Shown here: positions 6,124 through 10,193 of the stretch, one piece after another
How the letters are laid out: each line of letters opens with the position of its first letter
Position numbering within the stretch: position 1 is the first letter of the stretch
NCBI GenBank assembly: GCA_016867055.1
Contig: VGKN01000033.1
Span: 1-10,193 of the forward strand
Source of the DNA: Candidatus Omnitrophota bacterium
Lineage (GTDB): Bacteria; Omnitrophota; Koll11; VGKN01
Direction: 5' to 3'
Length of the DNA stretch: 10,193 nt
Notes under the pieces: generated by a model
Database searches by the model: none
What the model saw: the letters and a program-made list of their open reading frames with translations, nothing else
What the model was told of the DNA's origin: nothing
Position numbers and translations under genes: made by a program

Positions 6124-7725
6124 TTAAATACCTGATAACCCTTTAGAGGTAAGCGCTATCTTTCGTTGCTCTTCATCTATTTTTAATATCAGTGCCTTTA
6201 TCGAATCGCCTACCTTGAAGCGCCTGTCAAGCGATAAAGATGGCTCGGTCTCAAGTTCTGAGATATGCAGCAGTCCTTCAAGATTATCATTAAATTCTAC
6301 AAATAAACCAAAGGTGGTTATTTTAACTATCCTACCTTCTATAGGCGTGCCCACAGGACATTTTTTGATTATATCCGGCCAAGGATCAGCGGTCAACTGC
6401 TTAAGACCCAAGGAAAGTTTTCTGTTTTCTGGGTCTATATTTAAAACTACTGCCTCTATCCTTTGACCTTTTTTTAATATCTCGGAGGGGTTACTTATCC
6501 TTTTTGTCCAGGACATATCTGAGATATGGATAAGCCCATCTATCCCCTCTTCCAGTTCAACGAATGCACCGTAATCAGTAAGATTTCTTATCTTTCCTTT
6601 TATCACGGTGCCAACAGGATATTTTGTCTTTGCATCAACCCAAGGATTTGCCTCAAGTTGCTTTATTCCGAGCGAGAGTTTTTGATTGGCTGAGTCTATG
6701 CCTATTACAACAGCTTCAACCGCATCTCCTATTGCGAACATCTCTTGAGGATTTGTAATTTTTTTTGACCATGAAATCTCGGAGACATGAATAAGCCCTT
6801 CCAAACCCTTTTCAAGTTCAACAAATACACCGTAAGGTAGGATATTTACCACCTTTCCCTTCACCTTTGAGCCTACAGGATATTTCTGCTCTGCGTTCTG
6901 CCATGGACTTTGGGTCTTTTGCTTAAGTCCTAACGAAACCTTAATATTCTCCTTATCAAAGTCTAAAATCATAACCTCAATAGGATCACCTATGGCAAGC
7001 ATCTCAGACGGATGACTTATCCTTGACCAGCTCATATCTGTAATATGTAAAAGCCCGTCCACACCACCAAGGTCAATAAACGCTCCAAAATCGGTAATGT
7101 TTTTTACAACACCCTTTCGTATTTCACCCTTGCGTAACTCGTCCAATATCTTGGATTTTGCATGTTCTCTTTCAAACTGAAGGGCCTCTTTCCTTGAAAC
7201 TACAATATTTTTCCTTGCCTTATTTATCTTTAGTATTCTTACCTTTATTGTCTGTCCTAATAAAGAGTCTATATTAAAAGGGGCTTTTAAGAACGTCTGG
7301 CTGGCAGGCAGAAAAGCCTCTATCCCTATATCCACAGTAAGGCCTCCCTTTACCTTTTTTGTTACCCTTCCCTCTATAATATCCCCTTCTCTATGCGTAG
7401 CTATGATTCTTTCCCAACTTTGTGTCTTATCCGCTTTTTCCTTTGATATAACCATCATACCCTCTTCATTCTCCTTTTGCTCTAAAAACACCTCTATCTC
7501 ATCGCCAACCTTTAATTCGCCAGGATTCGGAAATTCATTAAGCGGAATCAAACCTTCTGATTTATACCCCACATCTACCAAAACCTCTTTTTTGCTTATA
7601 GCAATTATTCTTCCTTTTAATATCTGGCCTTCTTTTATATCCTTTAAGGACTCCTCGTATATCTTTGAAAAATCATCACCTTTCTTATTAATCTGCTTGT
7701 TACTTCCATCGGCAAATTCTGCCAT
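6124..7725 (-). CDS. rpsA: 30S ribosomal protein S1, six S1 domains
   Basis: S1 binds mRNA on the small ribosomal subunit and helps initiation on structured or SD-poor messages. The 533-residue product has six consecutive S1 (OB-fold) repeats, opening near residues 32, 113, 199, 283, 370 and 457. Repeats 3-6 carry the clear pattern V-x-G-x-V, (D/P)(F/Y)GxFV(E/D)L, (D/E)GL(L/I)H(I/V)S(D/E)(M/I)SW. Repeats 1 and 2 are divergent, as usual for the ribosome-docking domains. The length is close to the six-domain E. coli protein. It is fourth in the cluster cmk-plsC-ispH-rpsA, 88 nt after ispH. AGGAG lies about 12 nt before the ATG, a long gap that holds a 3-codon reading frame. Confidence 0.97.
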   Translation of the reverse strand: MAEFADGSNKQINKKGDDFSKIYEESLKDIKEGQILKGRIIAISKKEVLVDVGYKSEGLIPLNEFPNPGELKVGDEIEVFLEQKENEEGMMVISKEKADKTQSWERIIATHREGDIIEGRVTKKVKGGLTVDIGIEAFLPASQTFLKAPFNIDSLLGQTIKVRILKINKARKNIVVSRKEALQFEREHAKSKILDELRKGEIRKGVVKNITDFGAFIDLGGVDGLLHITDMSWSRISHPSEMLAIGDPIEVMILDFDKENIKVSLGLKQKTQSPWQNAEQKYPVGSKVKGKVVNILPYGVFVELEKGLEGLIHVSEISWSKKITNPQEMFAIGDAVEAVVIGIDSANQKLSLGIKQLEANPWVDAKTKYPVGTVIKGKIRNLTDYGAFVELEEGIDGLIHISDMSWTKRISNPSEILKKGQRIEAVVLNIDPENRKLSLGLKQLTADPWPDIIKKCPVGTPIEGRIVKITTFGLFVEFNDNLEGLLHISELETEPSLSLDRRFKVGDSIKALILKIDEEQRKIALTSKGLSGI

Positions 7726-7767
7726 TTATAACATCATCTCCTTTTTTTGAATCAATTTAGTTTTCAC

Positions 7768-7803
7768 TCTATGAACCCAATAAACTCAATCAACTCTATA
7801 AAC
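7768..7803. repeat. Four tandem degenerate 9-bp units
   Basis: On the minus strand the four adjacent units are GTTTATAGA, GTTGATTGA, GTTTATTGG and GTTCATAGA; the approximate consensus is GTTKATWGA. Together they fill 36 of the 88 nt between ispH and rpsA. The array resembles short intergenic tandem repeats of AT-rich genomes. I see no convincing promoter or terminator in the gap. Confidence 0.75.
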
Positions 7804-7813
7804 TAACATATTT

Positions 7814-8692
7814 TTAAAATTTTATAACTTCTTCCTTATTTTTACAAGAAGTATTTATTGTTTTAAGTTTCCTAACCACCTGATTAATTATGTAATCAGG
7901 TGTAGATGCGCCGCTTACTATACCAACGGTGGTTATTTTTATAAACCAGCTTTCGTCAAGTTCATCCGAATTTTCAATATGATAAGTATTTGGATTTGCC
8001 TTCTTACAAATCTGATAAAGTCTTCTAGAGTTTGCTGAGGTTTTACCGCCCACAACAAGGGTACAGTCCACTACCCTTGCCAATCGCCTTGCGTAGGATT
8101 GTCTCTTTTTGGTATCATTACATATTGTGTTAAAGATACGCAGTTCTCCAAAATCTTTTTTTAAGAGAGACCTTATAACCTTTTTATAAAAGTTATAGGG
8201 AAGTGTGGTCTGGGCAATAAGTCCTACTTTTTTGGATTTTATATAAAAGAGGCTTAGGTCTGTATTTTCGTCTACAATAGTTACGTTTCCCTTGTCGTAT
8301 AATGCCTGTATTTCCGGATGGTCCTTATCTCCAACAACGATTATATGATATCCCTCGCTCAATAGGCGATTTGCTATACGGTGCGAGTTCATAACATATG
8401 GACAAGTCGTATCCACAAGCCTTAAACCTTTATTCTTTGCCCCTTCAATTACCGAATCTGAAAGACCATGGCATCGGATTATAAGTGTGCCATTTTCAAT
8501 CCCCTCTAAACCCTCAACCACCCTTAATCCTTTTTGAGAAAGTTCCTTAACCACATCTCTGTTATGAATGATATGTCCTATAGAATATATCAAACCATCG
8601 CCCTTAGACTCCAATTCCTTTGCTGTCATATCTACCGCACGCCTTACGCCAAAACAAAACCCAGAATTCTTTGCAATCTTTATCGTTAGCAT
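7814..8692 (-). CDS. ispH: 4-hydroxy-3-methylbut-2-enyl diphosphate reductase (LytB)
   Basis: IspH is a cytoplasmic 4Fe-4S enzyme that reduces HMBPP to IPP and DMAPP, the last step of the MEP isoprenoid pathway. The 292-residue protein has the three cluster cysteines: C13 in SGFCFGVRRA, C97 in DTTCP and C191 in FNTICNDT. Substrate-site residues are also visible: H43 in IIHNRDVV, H75 in RCHG, H125 and E127 in HPEIQ, the QTTLP segment (161-165), S219/N221/S222 in TSANSRRL and the SGASTPDY segment (260-267). The length is normal for stand-alone IspH and it is not fused to S1. The ATG at 8692 puts the first motif at the usual distance. No clear SD is seen; the start lies 14 nt after the plsC stop, so coupling is likely. 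Confidence 0.97.
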   Translation of the reverse strand: MLTIKIAKNSGFCFGVRRAVDMTAKELESKGDGLIYSIGHIIHNRDVVKELSQKGLRVVEGLEGIENGTLIIRCHGLSDSVIEGAKNKGLRLVDTTCPYVMNSHRIANRLLSEGYHIIVVGDKDHPEIQALYDKGNVTIVDENTDLSLFYIKSKKVGLIAQTTLPYNFYKKVIRSLLKKDFGELRIFNTICNDTKKRQSYARRLARVVDCTLVVGGKTSANSRRLYQICKKANPNTYHIENSDELDESWFIKITTVGIVSGASTPDYIINQVVRKLKTINTSCKNKEEVIKF

Positions 8693-8706
8693 CTAAACAT
8701 CAATTC

Positions 8707-9324
8707 TTAAACATTTGACTTTAAAACAAGGATATTCTCCATAACAAGGTCCGAAAATGTCTGGTAAGCATCTCGACGTTCTATTTTAGTAGTATCTTTA
8801 TATCCCAATGGTTTTCCAAAATATACCTTTATGGGCTTAAACCTTATAAATAGGCGTCTTCTTGGAAGTGCGCTATCTGAACCATCTATGTAAACAGGGA
8901 TAACTATACCCTCAGACCTCGCTGCGAGAAACCCAACCCCTGAATGGGCTTTGCCTAAAGAACCATTTTTGGTTCTGGTGCCTTCTGGAAATATAACCAA
9001 TGCCTTTTGTTCTTTTAATCTCTTTAGCGCTTCTTTAAATGCACCTGAAGAACCACCTTCTCTCTTAATCGGAAATGCTCCCATAAAGCTTATCATAGTG
9101 CCAAAAAATCTGTTTAAAAAAAGGTCATCCCTTGCTATAAAATTAAGTACCCTTGGAGAGACAACTCCCAGAATAACAGGGTCTAAGAAACTTGCATGAT
9201 TACTTGCTATTATAAGCGCACCTTTTCTTGGAATTCTATATCTATAAAATACCTTTAATCTAAAAAATACCCTGACTAAAATAAAACATATAAAACGGGA
9301 AAAGATATAGATAATATTTAACAT
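8707..9324 (-). CDS. plsC: 1-acyl-sn-glycerol-3-phosphate acyltransferase
   Basis: This membrane-associated acyltransferase adds the second acyl chain to lysophosphatidic acid to make phosphatidic acid. The roughly 205-residue protein has the PlsC signatures: ASNHASFLDP (NHX4D; His and Asp near residues 43 and 48), FPIKRE near 84-89, the phosphate-binding FPEGTR (112-117), and IPVYIDGS near 142-149. A hydrophobic stretch at residues 2-22 probably anchors it to the membrane. I chose ATG at 9324; a GTG directly before it (9327) is the alternative. Ribosome binding is weak: GAGG lies about 13 nt before the GTG, inside or at the edge of the upstream repeat element. A 160-nt gap separates it from cmk, and ispH follows after 14 nt. 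Confidence 0.94.
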   Translation of the reverse strand: MLNIIYIFSRFICFILVRVFFRLKVFYRYRIPRKGALIIASNHASFLDPVILGVVSPRVLNFIARDDLFLNRFFGTMISFMGAFPIKREGGSSGAFKEALKRLKEQKALVIFPEGTRTKNGSLGKAHSGVGFLAARSEGIVIPVYIDGSDSALPRRRLFIRFKPIKVYFGKPLGYKDTTKIERRDAYQTFSDLVMENILVLKSNV

Positions 9325-9336
9325 CACTGTTTAGCC

Positions 9337-9595
9337 CGTACCTCGTAAAGCCCCCTTCTTGCTTTCGTTCCCTTTGGGGACTTTCGCAAGAAAGCAGGAG
9401 GATGAAGGCTGTAGCCGATAAATTTTTCCCCAAAGCCTCGTTCTAAAGGACGATGTGCGGGGTTTACTCATAACCCTGCATAAAACCTCATCCGCCTGCC
9501 TGACGGCAAGTCGGGTGACGATGGAGAGGAATACCTCTGGATTTTTCATGAAGCACTTTACAGCCAATACCGCGCCTAAAAAGGTGGAGTTTGGG
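9337..9595. repeat. GC-richer structured element, probably a dispersed repeat
   Basis: This roughly 250-bp block is richer in G and C than its surroundings and full of small inverted repeats. They include GGGTT/AACCC at 9460-9476 around TACTCAT, GTTCCC/GGGGAC at 9368-9382 (one G-T pair), an enclosing CCTTCTTGC/GCAAGAAAG pair at 9354-9362 and 9386-9394, and CTGCC/GGCAA at 9496-9510. It contains the CCTGCCTGACGGCAAG type of palindrome that encodes CRQAGG in read-through frames. It spans the end of the cmk frame and the whole gap to plsC. The edges are estimates, taken from where cmk stops looking like its family and where plsC begins. Its repeat nature is inferred, since only one copy is in view. 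Confidence 0.5.
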
Positions 9596-10193
9596 GTTTA
9601 TAATACCAAGTAGCCTATCAGTAACCTCTCTTATGCTAAGATTGGTGGTATCCACGTAAATAGCGTCCCTTGCCTTTTTTAAAGGGGCGTATCTTCTAGT
9701 TAAATCCCTTCTATCCCTCACCTCTACATCCTCTTCAACATCCCTTAGTTTAATGTGTGGGTTGTGAGTCTTGAGTTCTTTAAATCTTCTTTTGGCTCGT
9801 TCTTTAAATGAGGCGTCCAGATAAAACTTTATATTTGCATCAGGAAATACCACCGTTCCGATATCCCTCCCCTCAAGAACGCTATTGGTTTCTTTAGCAA
9901 GCCTTCTCTGGAGTTTAACCATATATTCCCTTATACCCTTTACCCTTGCAATATACGAAACACATTTGGTTAACTGTGGTGTTCTTATTTTATACGTAAC
10001 ATCTTTACCGTCCAGAAATATCCTCTGTGTACCACTGCTATTTGCACTTAACTCAATCCTTGAGTACCTCGCAATATCTGTCAATACCCGCGTATTATTA
10101 AGATTGACATCTTTTTCCAGTGCCCTCAATGTAATAGCTCTATACATTGCCCCTGTATCTATGTAAAGAAAATGTAGTTTTTTTGAGATATTT
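9488..10193 (-). CDS. cmk: Cytidylate kinase, N-terminus beyond window
   Basis: This cytoplasmic enzyme phosphorylates CMP and dCMP with ATP. The frame is open to the right edge, where it reads NISKKLHFLYIDTGAMYRA. The P-loop and about the first 15-20 residues therefore lie outside; the ATG at 10147 is internal (the M of DTGAMYR). Family features seen are DTGAMYRA, LEGRDIGTVVFPDA and the lid/C-terminal region RDRRDLTRRYAPLKKA followed by DAIYVDTTNLSI. The normal end should fall soon after DRLLGIINP. Instead the frame runs on for about 35 residues, ending CRQAGG, into the GC-rich element, so the natural stop seems to have been replaced. The core is intact and the enzyme is probably still active. 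It is the first visible gene of the cmk-plsC-ispH-rpsA cluster. Confidence 0.93.
   Translation of the reverse strand, partial: NISKKLHFLYIDTGAMYRAITLRALEKDVNLNNTRVLTDIARYSRIELSANSSGTQRIFLDGKDVTYKIRTPQLTKCVSYIARVKGIREYMVKLQRRLAKETNSVLEGRDIGTVVFPDANIKFYLDASFKERAKRRFKELKTHNPHIKLRDVEEDVEVRDRRDLTRRYAPLKKARDAIYVDTTNLSIREVTDRLLGIINPKLHLFRRGIGCKVLHEKSRGIPLHRHPTCRQAGG

Noticed and set aside
7403..7750. 115-residue plus-strand frame opposite rpsA
   Set aside because: It is antisense to a certain gene, has a low-complexity Ser/Phe-rich composition and no recognisable motif.
7745..7800. rpsA promoter in the ispH-rpsA gap (TTGATT, then TAGAGT)
   Set aside because: Both boxes match consensus at only 4/6 and fall inside the 9-bp repeat array, so the match is weak.
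9331..9567. 78-residue minus-strand frame ending KKGALRGTG
   Set aside because: It overlaps the cmk end and lies within the structured element. There is no ribosome-binding site or recognisable domain. It is probably just an open frame through the repeat.
9885..10166. 93-residue plus-strand frame opposite cmk
   Set aside because: It is antisense to conserved CMK motifs; a shadow only.

Overview
The window looks like chromosomal DNA of an uncultured bacterium, most likely Candidatus Omnitrophota (OP3, PVC superphylum). This is inference, from three signs. The 16S fragment carries the GGAGGCTGC form of the 338 site instead of the common GGAGGCAGC. The cmk-plsC-ispH-rpsA cluster is followed by a very long Sec-exported protein of a style typical of that phylum. 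Coding DNA is AT-rich and the gaps hold short structured repeats. No search could be run, so the phylum is tentative.

Layout. 1-442 is the 5' part of a 16S rRNA gene on the minus strand, cut by the window edge. 443-730 is its leader: a strong TTGACA/TATATA promoter behind an AT-rich tract, a possible second promoter, a perfect 11-bp hairpin with a T-rich tail, and a boxA-like antitermination site. 731-1990 is tyrS (minus), which reads toward the rRNA operon from a promoter that predicts an almost leaderless mRNA. 1991-2179 is a divergent gap with an inverted repeat made of 7-bp units. 2180-2695 (plus) is a small DUF2148-type Fe-S protein. 2706-2750 is a perfect bidirectional terminator between convergent genes. 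2762-6016 (minus) encodes a 1084-residue exported protein. 6124-10193 (minus) is rpsA, ispH, plsC and cmk; cmk runs off the right edge and lacks its N-terminus.

How the genes fit together. Transcription order on the minus strand is cmk, plsC, ispH, rpsA, then the large exported protein from its own promoter. The cluster combines CMP/dCMP phosphorylation, lysophosphatidate acylation, the last step of the MEP isoprenoid pathway and ribosomal protein S1. Such housekeeping genes are neighbours in many bacteria. TyrRS and the rRNA operon add translation functions.

Most unusual content. (1) The exported protein appears to be a distant Tiki/TraB/ChaN-like domain whose two conserved His motifs are split by a helical insertion with internal repeats, followed by about 580 unrecognised residues. 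(2) Several different small repeat families occupy the gaps: heptad units, nonamer units, a GGGGTCAGA hairpin and a roughly 250-bp GC-richer structured element that appears to have replaced the end of cmk. (3) The rRNA leader has a terminator-like hairpin upstream of boxA.
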